This document shows positions 16,135 through 27,455 of a stretch of DNA of 64,000 nt, piece by piece. A program made the position numbers and the translations under genes. Numbering within the stretch: position 1 is the first letter of the stretch; every line of letters starts with the position of its first letter. Location: NCBI RefSeq assembly GCF_022437945.1, contig NZ_CP092535.1:1550001-1614000 (forward strand), written 5' to 3'. A model generated the notes under the pieces. That model was not told where the DNA came from. It did no database searches and saw nothing but the letters and a program-made list of their open reading frames with translations. This DNA comes from Nocardioides sp. TF02-7 (GTDB lineage: Bacteria > Actinomycetota > Actinomycetes > Propionibacteriales > Nocardioidaceae).

Positions 16135-17512
16135 ATGGACCTGCGTGCGACCGATGTCGTGACCGAGACGCTGCGCCCCGGCGACGAGGGGTACGCCGAC
16201 GCGGCGCGCGTCGCGTTCGCCGAGGGCGCCCCGGCGGTGATCGCCCGCCCCCGCGACCCGGACGAGGTGGCCGCCGCGCTCGACCAGGCGGTTCGTGGCC
16301 GGCTCGCGGTGTCCGTGCGCTCCGGCGGCCACAGCCTCCTGGGCCACGGCACCAACACCGGCGGACTGGTCGTCGACCTGTCCCGTCTCGACGCGGTCGA
16401 CGTCGTCGACGAGTCGCGACGCCTGGTCCGGGTCGGCGGCGGTGCGACGTGGGGCCGGGTGGCGGCCGCGCTCACGCCGTACGGCTGGGGGCTGACCTCG
16501 GGCGACACCGCGTCCGTCGGGGTCGGCGGCCTCACCCTCGGCGGGGGGCATCGGCTGGCTGGTGCGCAAGCAGGGGCTGGCGATCGACAACCTGGTCGGC
16601 GCCCGCGTCGTCACCGCGGACGGGCGGCTGGTCCGCGCCTCGGAGACCGAGAACCCGGCGCTGTTCTGGGCGCTGCGCGGCGGCGGCGGCAACCTCGGCG
16701 TGGTGGTCGACCTCGACTTCGTCGCCCAGCCGGTGCCGGCGGTGCGCTTCGGCTCCGTCGACTACTGCACCGACGACACCGCCGGCCTGCTGGCCCGCTG
16801 GCGCGACGCCATGCGGGCGGCGCCCGACGACCTGTCGAGCACGCTGGTGCTGCCACCCCCGGCTCCGGGCGCCCCGGTCACCGCCACCGTGCTGCTGTGC
16901 CACGCGCCCGACCCCGGCGCGACCGCCGACGAGGACGCGGTCTTCCCGCTGCTCGACCTCGGGCCGGTGGCGAACTGGTCGATCTCCGAGCGGCCCTATG
17001 CCGACGTCCTCGAGGACGCGCCGGCGCACCCACCGGGCGTCCGGCCGGTCGTCCGCAACGCCCTGGTCCGCGACCTCGACGAGCAGGTCGTCGCCGCCGT
17101 CGACCGGTTCCACCGCGGTCCGGCGCCCGCCGCCGTCGCGGTGCGCAGCCTCGGCGGGGCGGTCGCCCGGGTGCCGGCCGACGCCACGGCGTTCGCCCAC
17201 CGCGACGCCGAGGCGATGGTCGTCGGGATGGTGCCCCTGCCGCCGACGGCCACGGACGCCGACGTCGACCGCGTGCTCGGCCCGTGGCGCGACGTCTCGG
17301 CGCTCGGCACCGGTGCGTACGTCGGGTTCCAGGGCGCGGCGGAGGCCGAGGACGTGGCCGCGGTCTACCCGAGGGCGACCCGGCTCCGGCTCGCCGCGGT
17401 CAAGCGGGCCTACGACCCGGGCAACCTGTTCCGGCTCAACCACAACGTGCCGCCGCTGGACCCGGCTAGCCGACGGACTCCTCGAGGACCCGGCCGGCGC
17501 CGTCCGCGGTGA
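16135..17512 (+). CDS. BBE-type FAD-linked oxidase (one frameshift)
   Basis: About 458 aa. The start ATG at 16135 has GAGGAGGA at normal spacing; the ATG at 16108 does not. The FAD domain shows VSVRSGGHSLLGHGTNTGG, whose His is the usual covalent flavin attachment point, and GVGGLTLGGG...IGWLVRKQGL. A G6 run at about 16548 (expected G5) breaks the frame inside this motif. The Cys used for a second flavin bond in bicovalent members appears as Thr or Ala (SGDTASVGVGG). The BBE C-terminal signature KRAYDPGNLFRLNHNV is present. The substrate is unknown, probably a sugar or an aromatic alcohol. The 3' end overlaps the convergent gene by about 46 bp, so the true stop may be earlier. Confidence 0.8.
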
Positions 17513-18111
17513 GCGTGACCGTGTCGTCGTAGTCGTCCGACCTGGCCTCGACCACCAGCTGGAGCTCGCCGCCGCCCGGCTCGACCTCGGCGCGGAGGCT
17601 GAAGGAGCGGGCGGCGGCGACCCGCCCGATCGCGTCCTCGGTCAGGTCGACGACGACGGCCGGGTCGAGGTCGTCGAGGTCGATCGGCCGCGGGAGGTAG
17701 TCGGGGTACTCGTTGGGCCGCACGTCGATGGAGAACCCGTCACCGAAGGTGTCCTGGCGGAAGGTCCGGACCTCCTGCGCGTTGCGGTCGTAGAACTCGA
17801 CCTCGAGGTAGTAGTCCGAGAGCCGGAACGCCGTCGGGCTCCCCCACCGTGATCTCGGCCTCGGCGCGCTCGAGGGTCTCGGCGATGGCGACCGGGTCGA
17901 GTAGCGAGGTGTCGACGTCGTCGTCCGGCTCGTCGTCGCCGTTGGTGACGACCCCGACGACGATGCCGCCGACCAGGAGCGTGCTGACGCCGAGCCCGGC
18001 CCAGATCAGCTTGGTCGACGAGGGCGCCGGGCCCTTCCGTGCCACGCGGGTGCCGTCCTCGGTGCGCGGGTCGCTGGGCGGGGTGTAGCGGGACCAGCGC
18101 TTCCGAGGCAT
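17466..18111 (-). CDS. Hypothetical single-pass membrane protein (one frameshift)
   Basis: About 215 aa after repair near 17840. The N terminus is basic (MPRKRWSRYTPPSDPR). A hydrophobic segment at about residues 34-54 (LIWAGLGVSTLLVGGIVVGVV) is followed by an acidic linker DDEPDDDVDTSLLD. The remainder is a beta-rich soluble domain (YYLEVEFYDRNAQEVRTF, PNEYPDYLPRPIDLDDLD, TLTADGAGRVLEESVG). No family is recognised. It lies immediately downstream of topA in the same direction and may be co-transcribed with it. Confidence 0.65.
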
Positions 18112-18178
18112 GGCCGTGATCGTAGGCGCCGCTGCCCCCTCCCCCGGCGGCCACCCCGTCCGGGGAGAGCGCCGCCGG

Positions 18179-20872
18179 CTAGCCCTTCTTGGACGTCTTC
18201 TTGGCCGTCGTCTTCTTCGCGGCCTTCTTCGCCGGCGCCTTCTTGGTGGCCTTCTTCGCCGTCTTCTTGGCGCCCTTCTTGGCCGGGCCCCGCGCGCGTC
18301 GCTCGGCGAGCAGCTCGGCCGCCCGCGCCAGCGTGATCGACTCGACGGAGTCCTCCTTGCGGAGGGTGGCGTTGTACTCGCCGTCGGTGACGTACTCGCC
18401 GAACCGGCCGGCCTTGACGACGACCGGCTGACCCGACACCGGGTCGTTGCCGAGCTCCTTCAGCGGGGGCGCGGCCGCGGCCCGGCCGCGCTGCTTGGGC
18501 TGGGCGTAGATCTTGAGCGCCTCGTCGAGGGTGATCGTGAAGATCTGCTCCTCGGTCGCCAGCGACCGGGAGTCGCTGCCCTTCTTCAGGTAGGGCCCGT
18601 AGCGGCCGTTCTGGGCGGTGATCTCCTCGCCGGACTCGGGGTCGGCGCCGACGACGCGGGGCAGCGCGAGCAGCTTGACCGCGTCGTCGAGGGTCATAGT
18701 GTCCAGCGACATCGACTTCAGTAGCGAGCCGGTGCGCGGCTTGGCGTTCTTGGGGGCGTCGTCGGGCAGCAGCTCGGTGACGTACGGGCCGAACCGGCCG
18801 TTCTTGGCGACGACCTCGAGCCCCGTCTCCGGGTGCCGGCCGAGCTGGATCTCCTCGCCCGCCGGGTTGGCCAGCAGCTCCTTGGCCTTGGCGACGGTGA
18901 GCTCGTCGGGCGGCAGGTCGTCGGGGACGTTGGCGCGCTTGGCGAACGCCTCGCCGTCGTCGCCGGGGCCCTCGAGGTAGGGGCCGAACTTGCCCACCCG
19001 CAGGTGGATCCCGTCCTCCGGCTCGCCGATCGGGAACGTCGAGAGCTCGCGCGCGTCGATCTCGCCGAGCCCGGTGACGAGCTGGTGCAGGCCCTCGACC
19101 CGCTCGGAGCCGTAGTAGAACTCCTTGAGCTCGGTCACCCGGTCGCGCCGCCCGTGGGCGATCTCGTCGAGCACGTCCTCCATCACGGCGGTGAACTCGT
19201 AGGACACCTGCCGCGGGAAGTGCTCCTCCAGCAGCCGGACCACCGAGAACGCCAGCCAGGCCGGAACCAGCGCGGTGCCCTTCTTGTAGACGTAGCCGCG
19301 GTTGAGGATGGTGCCGATGATCGAGGCGTACGTCGAGGGCCGGCCGATCTCGCGGTCCTCCAGCTCCTTGATCAGCGTGGCCTCGGTGTAGCGCGCGGGC
19401 GGCTTGGTCTCGTGGCCGTTGGCCGCCAGCGACGCGGCCGAGACGGCGTCGCCCTCGGTGAGCGCCGGCAGCCGGGTCTCCTGGTCGTCCTTGGCGGCCG
19501 CGGAGTCGTCGGTGCCCTCGACGTAGAGCCGGAGGAAGCCGTGGAAGGTGATCACGCGGCCGGACGCGGAGAACACGACGTCCTCGCCGGTGGCGGCCTG
19601 GCCGCCGAGCCGCACCGAGACGGTCTGCCCCACGGCGTCCCTCATCTGGGACGCCACGGTGCGCATCCAGATCAGCTCGTAGAGCCGGAACTGGTCGCCG
19701 GTGAGCCCGGTCTCGCCGGGCGTGCGGAAGGTGTCGCCGGCGGGCCGGATCGCCTCGTGCGCCTCCTGGGCGTTCTTGACCTTCGACGCGTAGACCCGCG
19801 GCCGGTCGGGCAGGTACTCCGCCCCGTAGAGCTCCCGGACCTGCTGCCGGGCGGCCGCCACGGCGCTGTCGGACAGCGTCGTGGAGTCGGTGCGCATGTA
19901 GGTGATGAAGCCGTTCTCGTAGAGCCGCTGGGCCACCGACATCGCGACCGAGGCGCTCATGCCGAGCTTGCGGCTGGCCTCCTGCTGCAGCGTGGTGGTG
20001 CGGAACGGCGCGTACGGCGACCGCTTGTAGGGCTTCGACTCGACCGACCGGACGTCGTACGCCGTGTCCTGCAGCGCCGAGACCAGCGACTCGGCCCGCG
20101 CCCGGTCGAGGTGGACGACGTCGGCGCCCGCCTTGAGCCGCCCGTCGGGGCCGAAGTTCGAACCGGAGGCGACCCGCTTGCCGTCGAGGGAGTACAGCTT
20201 GGCCGGGAACATCCGCTGGTCGTGCTTCTCGCCGGCGTCGAAGGTGCCCTCGAGGTCCCAGTAGGACGCGACGCGGAACCGCATCCGCTCCCGCTCGCGG
20301 TCGACCACCAGCCGGGTGGCCACCGACTGCACCCGGCCGGCCGACAGACCGGACATCACCTTGCGCCACAGGACCGGCGAGACCTCGTAGCCGTAGAGCC
20401 GGTCGAGGATCCGGCGGGCCTCCTGCGCCTCGACCAGGTCGTCGTTGATCGCGCGGGGGTTCTCGACGGCGGCGAGGATCGCCGGCCGGGTGATCTCGTG
20501 GAACACCATCCGGTGCACGGGGATGTTCTTGGGCTTGAGCTCGTCGAGGAGGTGCCAGGCGATCGCCTCGCCCTCCCGGTCCTCGTCGGTGGCGAGGTAG
20601 AGCGCGTCGGCGTCCTTGAGCAGGCTCTTGAGCTTGGAGATGTGCGACTTCTTGTCCCGCGGCACGACGTAGTAGGGCGTGAAGTCGTGCTCCACGTCGA
20701 CCGCGAGCCGGCCCCAGGGCTTGTCCTTGATCTTCGCCGGCGTGTCCGCCGCGTTGTTGGGCAGGTCACGGATGTGACCGATCGAGGACTCGACGACGTA
20801 GCCGTCGCCGAGGTACCCGCCGATGGTGCGGGCCTTGGCCGGTGACTCGACGATCACCAACTTGTGGGACAC
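18179..20872 (-). CDS. topA: DNA topoisomerase I
   Basis: About 897 aa from the GTG at 20872 (SHKLVIVESPAKARTI), which matches the family start better than upstream codons. The TOPRIM domain has the VIVESPAKA Glu and ATDEDREGEAIAWH (DxDxxE). The active-site Tyr is in ENGFITYMRTDSTTLS. Four C-terminal topo_C repeats are visible (GRFGPYV, GRYGPYLKKG, GRFGEYVTDG and the first KFGPYLEGPG). A Lys/Ala-rich tail ends the protein (AKKTAKKATKKAPAKK), as is common in actinobacteria, and there are no zinc fingers. It relaxes negative supercoils. The gene is intact and essential. Confidence 0.96.
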   Translation of the reverse strand: MSHKLVIVESPAKARTIGGYLGDGYVVESSIGHIRDLPNNAADTPAKIKDKPWGRLAVDVEHDFTPYYVVPRDKKSHISKLKSLLKDADALYLATDEDREGEAIAWHLLDELKPKNIPVHRMVFHEITRPAILAAVENPRAINDDLVEAQEARRILDRLYGYEVSPVLWRKVMSGLSAGRVQSVATRLVVDRERERMRFRVASYWDLEGTFDAGEKHDQRMFPAKLYSLDGKRVASGSNFGPDGRLKAGADVVHLDRARAESLVSALQDTAYDVRSVESKPYKRSPYAPFRTTTLQQEASRKLGMSASVAMSVAQRLYENGFITYMRTDSTTLSDSAVAAARQQVRELYGAEYLPDRPRVYASKVKNAQEAHEAIRPAGDTFRTPGETGLTGDQFRLYELIWMRTVASQMRDAVGQTVSVRLGGQAATGEDVVFSASGRVITFHGFLRLYVEGTDDSAAAKDDQETRLPALTEGDAVSAASLAANGHETKPPARYTEATLIKELEDREIGRPSTYASIIGTILNRGYVYKKGTALVPAWLAFSVVRLLEEHFPRQVSYEFTAVMEDVLDEIAHGRRDRVTELKEFYYGSERVEGLHQLVTGLGEIDARELSTFPIGEPEDGIHLRVGKFGPYLEGPGDDGEAFAKRANVPDDLPPDELTVAKAKELLANPAGEEIQLGRHPETGLEVVAKNGRFGPYVTELLPDDAPKNAKPRTGSLLKSMSLDTMTLDDAVKLLALPRVVGADPESGEEITAQNGRYGPYLKKGSDSRSLATEEQIFTITLDEALKIYAQPKQRGRAAAAPPLKELGNDPVSGQPVVVKAGRFGEYVTDGEYNATLRKEDSVESITLARAAELLAERRARGPAKKGAKKTAKKATKKAPAKKAAKKTTAKKTSKKG

Positions 20873-21014
20873 GGGGGACCTACTTCTGGACGGTGCGGGG
20901 TTGCGGCTCGGAGCACCGGACGGGGGCTCACGGCCGATCACGGTAGCGCGTGGTGTCCAGTACCCCGTCAGGAAGACCGGTCCGGTGGACGCCGCACCGG
21001 CGCCGGCCGACCGC

Positions 21015-22077
21015 TCAGCGGACGCGGATCCGGTCCACCATCCGCGCCTGCTCCCGGGCGAGCGCGTCGTCGCCGAGGGGCACCACGGTGATGTAGAGCC
21101 CGAGGGTCTCCGGGTCGCCGGTGTCGACGACGACCACCTGGGCCAGGTCGCCGGTCGCCTCCAGCCGCGGGTCGTCGACCCGCAGCTCCGCGGTCACCTG
21201 GTGCGCCTCGTGGCCGTCGACCGTGACCGGGCCGGCGGAGACGTCGGTGCGCCCGGTGAAGCTGCTGTAGAGGTCGGAGCTGGCCGCCATGCACTGCATG
21301 ACCGCCTCCGCCGCCTGCGCCGGGTCGTCGAACCCGTTGCCGCGGGCGAGGCCGCCGACGCCGTAGATCGAGACCCAGCCGTACTGCTGCTCGTCCCCGA
21401 TCTCGATCACCTTCTGCACCGGGGTGAAGTCGTCGGCCCACGTGAACGGCATGGCGTAGTCGACGTTGGGCTCGTACCCGCGCGGCACCGGCATCGTCAG
21501 CCCGCCGCCGCTGACGTTCCTCGCACCGGCGGGCGGAGTCGTCGTGGGGGTCGGGTCGCCGCCGGTGCACTGCTCGGTGCTGGGCTCGGTCGGCTCCTCG
21601 AGGGCGGTGGTGCCGTCGGTGGGGTCGTCGGTGGCGTCCTCGGTCGGGTCGGTCCCCGTGGTGTCCTCGGTCGGCGCGTCGGTCGTCCGGCTGCTCCCGT
21701 CGCGGCCCGCGTCGGCGTCGCCGTCGTCGCCGACGAGGGCGCTGACCCCGAGGTAGCCGCCGATCCCGAGCCCGACGACGACCAGCACGGCGAGCACGAC
21801 CAGCCCGACGGTCCGGCCCACCCCGGACCGGCCGGGTGGCGGGGACGGCGGCAACCCGCCGTACGGCTGGGGGTAGGGCTGCTGCGGGTAGGGCTGCTGG
21901 GGGTACGTCGGCGGCTGGCCGGGCGGAGCGACCGGCGGCGGCGGCGGTGGCGGGGGCGAGCCCCGGCGGCGGGACGGTCGGGTCGGTCGAGGTCGCGGCA
22001 CTCCAGGACGTGCCGTCCCAGTAGCGGTAGGTGTGCGGTCGACCAGAGGGATCGGGATACCAGCCGGCACTGCTCAC
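21015..22077 (-). CDS. DUF2510 membrane protein with extracellular domain (one frameshift)
   Basis: About 354 aa. From the GTG at 22077 the first residues, SSAGWYPDPSGRPHTYRYWD, are a DUF2510 domain (cytoplasmic, of unknown role). An indel near 21960 then joins a Pro/Gln/Tyr-rich segment with repeated PQQPYP. One transmembrane segment follows (VGLVVLAVLVVVGLGIGGYL), then a Thr/Asp-rich linker of about 60 residues, then a folded extracellular domain from GLTMPVPRGYEPNVDY to the C terminus. Such proteins are common in actinobacteria next to secretion or cell-envelope genes. The function is unknown. Confidence 0.75.
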
Positions 22078-22082
22078 GGGGG

Positions 22083-23576
22083 TCAGTGTGCCCCAGCCGG
22101 CGCGTCGAGACCGAGGTATCCCTCGGCCACCAGCTCCGCGACCACCGGCAGGTGGTCGCGGACGACCGCCGCCGGGTCGAGGTCGAGCAGCTGCGCCACG
22201 GCGGCGAGGATCCGGCCGAGGGTGAGCTCGCCGTCGCAGGCGCCGACGACGGCCGCGACGACCGTGTCGACCTGGCGGGCCCGGCGCAGGCCGCGCTGCT
22301 GCCGGAGCAGGATCGTCGCCGGGTCCGCCGCGCCGACCGGCCCGAGCGTCTCCTGGCGGACGTCGGGCCGCACGACCGGCCGCGCGTCGAGGCCGACCGG
22401 GGCGCGGCGGGCGTCCAGCCACCCGGCGACCGCCGGCGCGATCGGCTGCTCGACGTCGTAGGGCCAGTCCAGGAGCTCCCGCACGCCGCCGCCCCCGCCC
22501 GTCCGGTGCAGGTTGATCCAGCCGAACCCGATGCCGCCGACACCCTGCTCCTCCAGCCAGGAGAGCCAGGTGTCGTAGCGGGCGGCGTAGTCGGGGCCGC
22601 CGTGGTGGCCGGAGTCCTTGAGCCAGAGCTCGACGTAGGCGGCGGGGTCGAGCACCTCGCGCTGCACGACGAGCGCGTCGCAGTCGTCGGGCAGCCACGC
22701 GGCGAGCCGCTCGTCCCACGGCCGGTCGGCGGCGATCACCCAGTTGGCGAGCACCTGGCACCACCCGCCCTCGGTGAGGTGGCCCGGCGCGGTGCGCACG
22801 ACGTGCTCGACGACGCGGTCGCCGGGGAGCCCCGAGTCCCGGTAGACGAGGCGCTCGCCGGTGGCCGGCGAGATGACGAACGGCGGGTTGGTCGCGATCA
22901 GGTCGAACCGCTCGCCGGCCACCGGCTCGAAGAACGACCCGTCACGCACCTCGACGCGCGCGTCCACCTCGTTGAGCGCGGCGTTGAACCGGGCCACCGC
23001 CAGGGCCCGCGGGTTGACGTCGGTCGCGACCACCCGGTCGCTGTGGACCGCCAGGTGCAGCGCCTGGACGCCGCACCCGGTGCCGAGGTCGAGGGCGGTG
23101 CCGACCTCGTGCCGGAGGGTCAGCTGGGCGAGCGAGGTCGACGCCGGGCTGATGCCGAGCACGTAGTCGGGGGTCACGCGGTGCGGAGCGCCGTCGAGGC
23201 CGGGCGTCAGGTCGCTGACCACCCACAGGTCGGTGCCGTCGTCGGTCGCGTACGGCCGGCAGTCCATGCGGGCGGCCACCTCGCCCACCGACTGCGCGAG
23301 CACGCCGGCCGCGGCGAGCCGGTCGACCAGCCCGCCGGGCAGTGCCCGCTCGGCGTCGGCGGCCGGCACGGCGTGCTGGAGGAGGAAGAGGCGCACCAGC
23401 GTCGCGAGCGGACCCGCGTCGGCCGGCGCCGCCGCCACCCGGCGCGCCGCGGGCGTCGTCTCGTTGCGGGAGAGCGCTGCGTGCGCCTCGGCGCCCAGCA
23501 GGTCGGCGACCGCGTCGTAGCCGAAGTCGGCCTCCAGCAGGGCGTAGCGCAGCGGCGCGGCGAGGTCGGGAGTCAC
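22083..23576 (-). CDS. Class I methyltransferase, DUF7059-type
   Basis: 497 aa, intact. The middle carries the SAM-binding motif ALDLGTGCGVQALHLAVHS (about residue 165) and VVATDVNPRALAVARFNAAL. The catalytic IATNPPFVIS is the NPPF/Y motif of N- and protein-glutamine methyltransferases (HemK/RsmC-like). An N-terminal helical domain (residues 1-130) and a C-terminal winged-helix-like region (TILLRQQRGLRRARQVD onward) frame it. The substrate is likely rRNA, DNA or a protein. It lies 5 bp upstream of the DUF2510 gene and probably shares its transcript. Confidence 0.85.
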   Translation of the reverse strand: MTPDLAAPLRYALLEADFGYDAVADLLGAEAHAALSRNETTPAARRVAAAPADAGPLATLVRLFLLQHAVPAADAERALPGGLVDRLAAAGVLAQSVGEVAARMDCRPYATDDGTDLWVVSDLTPGLDGAPHRVTPDYVLGISPASTSLAQLTLRHEVGTALDLGTGCGVQALHLAVHSDRVVATDVNPRALAVARFNAALNEVDARVEVRDGSFFEPVAGERFDLIATNPPFVISPATGERLVYRDSGLPGDRVVEHVVRTAPGHLTEGGWCQVLANWVIAADRPWDERLAAWLPDDCDALVVQREVLDPAAYVELWLKDSGHHGGPDYAARYDTWLSWLEEQGVGGIGFGWINLHRTGGGGGVRELLDWPYDVEQPIAPAVAGWLDARRAPVGLDARPVVRPDVRQETLGPVGAADPATILLRQQRGLRRARQVDTVVAAVVGACDGELTLGRILAAVAQLLDLDPAAVVRDHLPVVAELVAEGYLGLDAPAGAH

Positions 23577-23600
23577 GGGTACGACGTTAGGGGAGGCGGC

Positions 23601-24413
23601 TCACAGCACGCGGGCCGCGCGGCAGATGCCGCGCCCCGCCTTGACCGTGACGTAGCGGCGGGAGGGGTGGTAGCCGTACTCGATCGTCGTGGCGACGCCG
23701 CGGTGGCGCGCGTTGTACCAGCCGGTGAGGGTCGGCGACACCGTGCCCGACGGGTTGCCGACACCGAGGTGGCGCAGCGGCAGCGCGAGCTCACGGGCGA
23801 GGCGCCGCTGCCACGGCAGGTCGCCGCCGCCCTTGCCGACCGCGTGCAGCGGCTGGTGGATGGAGGCCACGTAGGCGGGCCGCACCCGGCGCAGGAACCG
23901 CATCATCGCGCGGGTCTCCGGCTCGCTGGCCGGCCGCGGACCGCCCCAGTAGCGCGAGCCGCGCGGGCCGCGGCTCCAGCCGCTGGTCGGCCAGTTGCGA
24001 TTGAGGTCGACGCCGCGGGCGTTCTGGCGGGTGCCGCGGCGGTTGCCGTCGGGGTTCATCGTCGGCACCACCCAGACACCGGTGCCGCGCCGGGGCCGGA
24101 CGTTCGCCCGCACCCACTGGGCCGTGCGCCGGCCGGCCTTCTCGTCCCCGTGCATCTGGCCGAGCACCACCAGCACGTGGTCGGCCTCGCGGTCGCCGCG
24201 GTACCACGCGCGGATCGGCCGGTCGCGCCGCGAGCTGCCAATCGTCTCGACCCGCTTGACGAACCAGTCCCGCGCCTCGTCGCCGCCGACGGAGGCGGCC
24301 GCCATCACGGGCGGCGCGACGGCGCCGGCGGGGCCGCCGGTGAGCTGGCCGGCGACCAACAAGGTGGAGAGGAGGGCAGGGAGGGCGTGGGCCCCGAGCG
24401 TCCGCATGGGCAC
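23601..24413 (-). CDS. Secreted M14-family zinc carboxypeptidase
   Basis: 270 aa. The N terminus MRTLGAHALPALLSTLLVAG is a signal peptide; the first two codons (MP) may be untranslated. Zinc ligands are visible as His and Glu in GQMHGDEKAG and the later His in ASIHQPLH. The substrate-binding NPDGNRRGTRQNARGVDLNR and the catalytic Glu in TTIEYGY complete the M14 set. The short length and the NRNWP sequence are like MpaA or the D-glutamyl-(L)-meso-diaminopimelate peptidases, so cell-wall peptide trimming is likely. Confidence 0.85.
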   Translation of the reverse strand: MPMRTLGAHALPALLSTLLVAGQLTGGPAGAVAPPVMAAASVGGDEARDWFVKRVETIGSSRRDRPIRAWYRGDREADHVLVVLGQMHGDEKAGRRTAQWVRANVRPRRGTGVWVVPTMNPDGNRRGTRQNARGVDLNRNWPTSGWSRGPRGSRYWGGPRPASEPETRAMMRFLRRVRPAYVASIHQPLHAVGKGGGDLPWQRRLARELALPLRHLGVGNPSGTVSPTLTGWYNARHRGVATTIEYGYHPSRRYVTVKAGRGICRAARVL

Positions 24414-24426
24414 ACCCTAGGGAACG

Positions 24427-24467
24427 ACGACGGCCCGGGCCGTGCCGAGCACGGTCCGGGCCGTCGT
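24427..24467 (-). terminator. Terminator after hppA
   Basis: Two 18-base arms (24427-24444 and 24450-24467) pair with a single G-T around a CCGAG loop. It lies 15 bp past the hppA stop and just before the M14 peptidase start, so it separates the two minus-strand units. Confidence 0.8.
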
Positions 24468-24481
24468 ACGGGCCGCTGTTG

Positions 24482-26784
<2,303 letters not shown>

Positions 26785-26883
26785 GCGTTTCCTCCTGGGG
26801 GGAGTCAGGGACGGGTCAACGGACCCAGGCCATGGAACGTGGGCCGGAGTCTACGCACGCTGTGGCGGGGACCACACGCCGTC

Positions 26884-26899
26884 TGTGACCCGGATCACG
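26884..26899. promoter_or_regulatory. Crp/GlxR-like site upstream of hppA
   Basis: TGTGA-CCCGGA-TCACG matches the Crp consensus TGTGA-N6-TCACA at nine of ten positions. It is centred about 107 bp upstream of the hppA start. Similar sequences at 56017-56034 and 56200-56215 precede other genes in this window. Confidence 0.45.
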
Positions 26900-26983
26900 C
26901 GCGTGTCGCGCGGAATCACCGCGCCCGGGCAGCACGGCACCGCCGCCACCCGAGCGGGTGCGGCGGGAGGGGGCGAGCCGGCC

Positions 26984-27316
26984 TCAGGCGAGGGCGGCGT
27001 CGGCGGAGGGGTGGATCGTGAACACCTTCGACAGACCGGTGATCCGGAAGATCTTGAGCAGCCGGTCCTGGCTGCAGACCAGCTGCAGCGTCCCGTCGTG
27101 GGCGCGGACCTTCTTCAGCCCGCCCACGAGGACGCCGAGCCCCGTGGAGTCGAGGAACTCGACCTGCTCCATGTCGATGATCAGGTCGTAGCTGCCCGCG
27201 GCCACCAGCTCGGTGATCGTGTCGCGGAGCTTGGGCGCGGTGTAGACGTCGATCTCGCCCCCCACGACGACGACGGTGCGGCCACCGACCTCGCGCGTCG
27301 ACAGTGTCAGGTCCAC
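26984..27316 (-). CDS. STAS-domain anti-sigma factor antagonist
   Basis: 110 aa from the GTG at 27316; a GTG at 27325 would add three residues. The whole length is one STAS domain: [18 protein letters not shown], then [20 protein letters not shown], whose Ser in DSTG is the phosphorylation site of SpoIIAA/RsbV proteins, then [17 protein letters not shown]. It should bind an anti-sigma kinase when unphosphorylated and free a sigma factor (SigF/SigB type). No partner kinase is visible nearby. It is divergent from the helicase, which is its usual position in actinobacteria. Confidence 0.9.
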   Translation of the reverse strand: MDLTLSTREVGGRTVVVVGGEIDVYTAPKLRDTITELVAAGSYDLIIDMEQVEFLDSTGLGVLVGGLKKVRAHDGTLQLVCSQDRLLKIFRITGLSKVFTIHPSADAALA

Positions 27317-27455
27317 GTCTCCCACCCTCAAGTCCGACCCGTCACGCTGGGTCCTCGCTGTGATCTCCGCGGCGGGCCCCCTCCCGGACGGCGTCCCGAG
27401 GGCAGGCACACCAGCGGTGATATCAAACCATGACCGACCGAACGAGTGCACGGTG

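Noticed and set aside
18833..20845. 670-residue plus-strand frame opposite topA
   Set aside because: It is antisense to a complete topoisomerase I with all catalytic motifs; composition is Gly/Val/Arg/Asp-rich as expected for a shadow frame.
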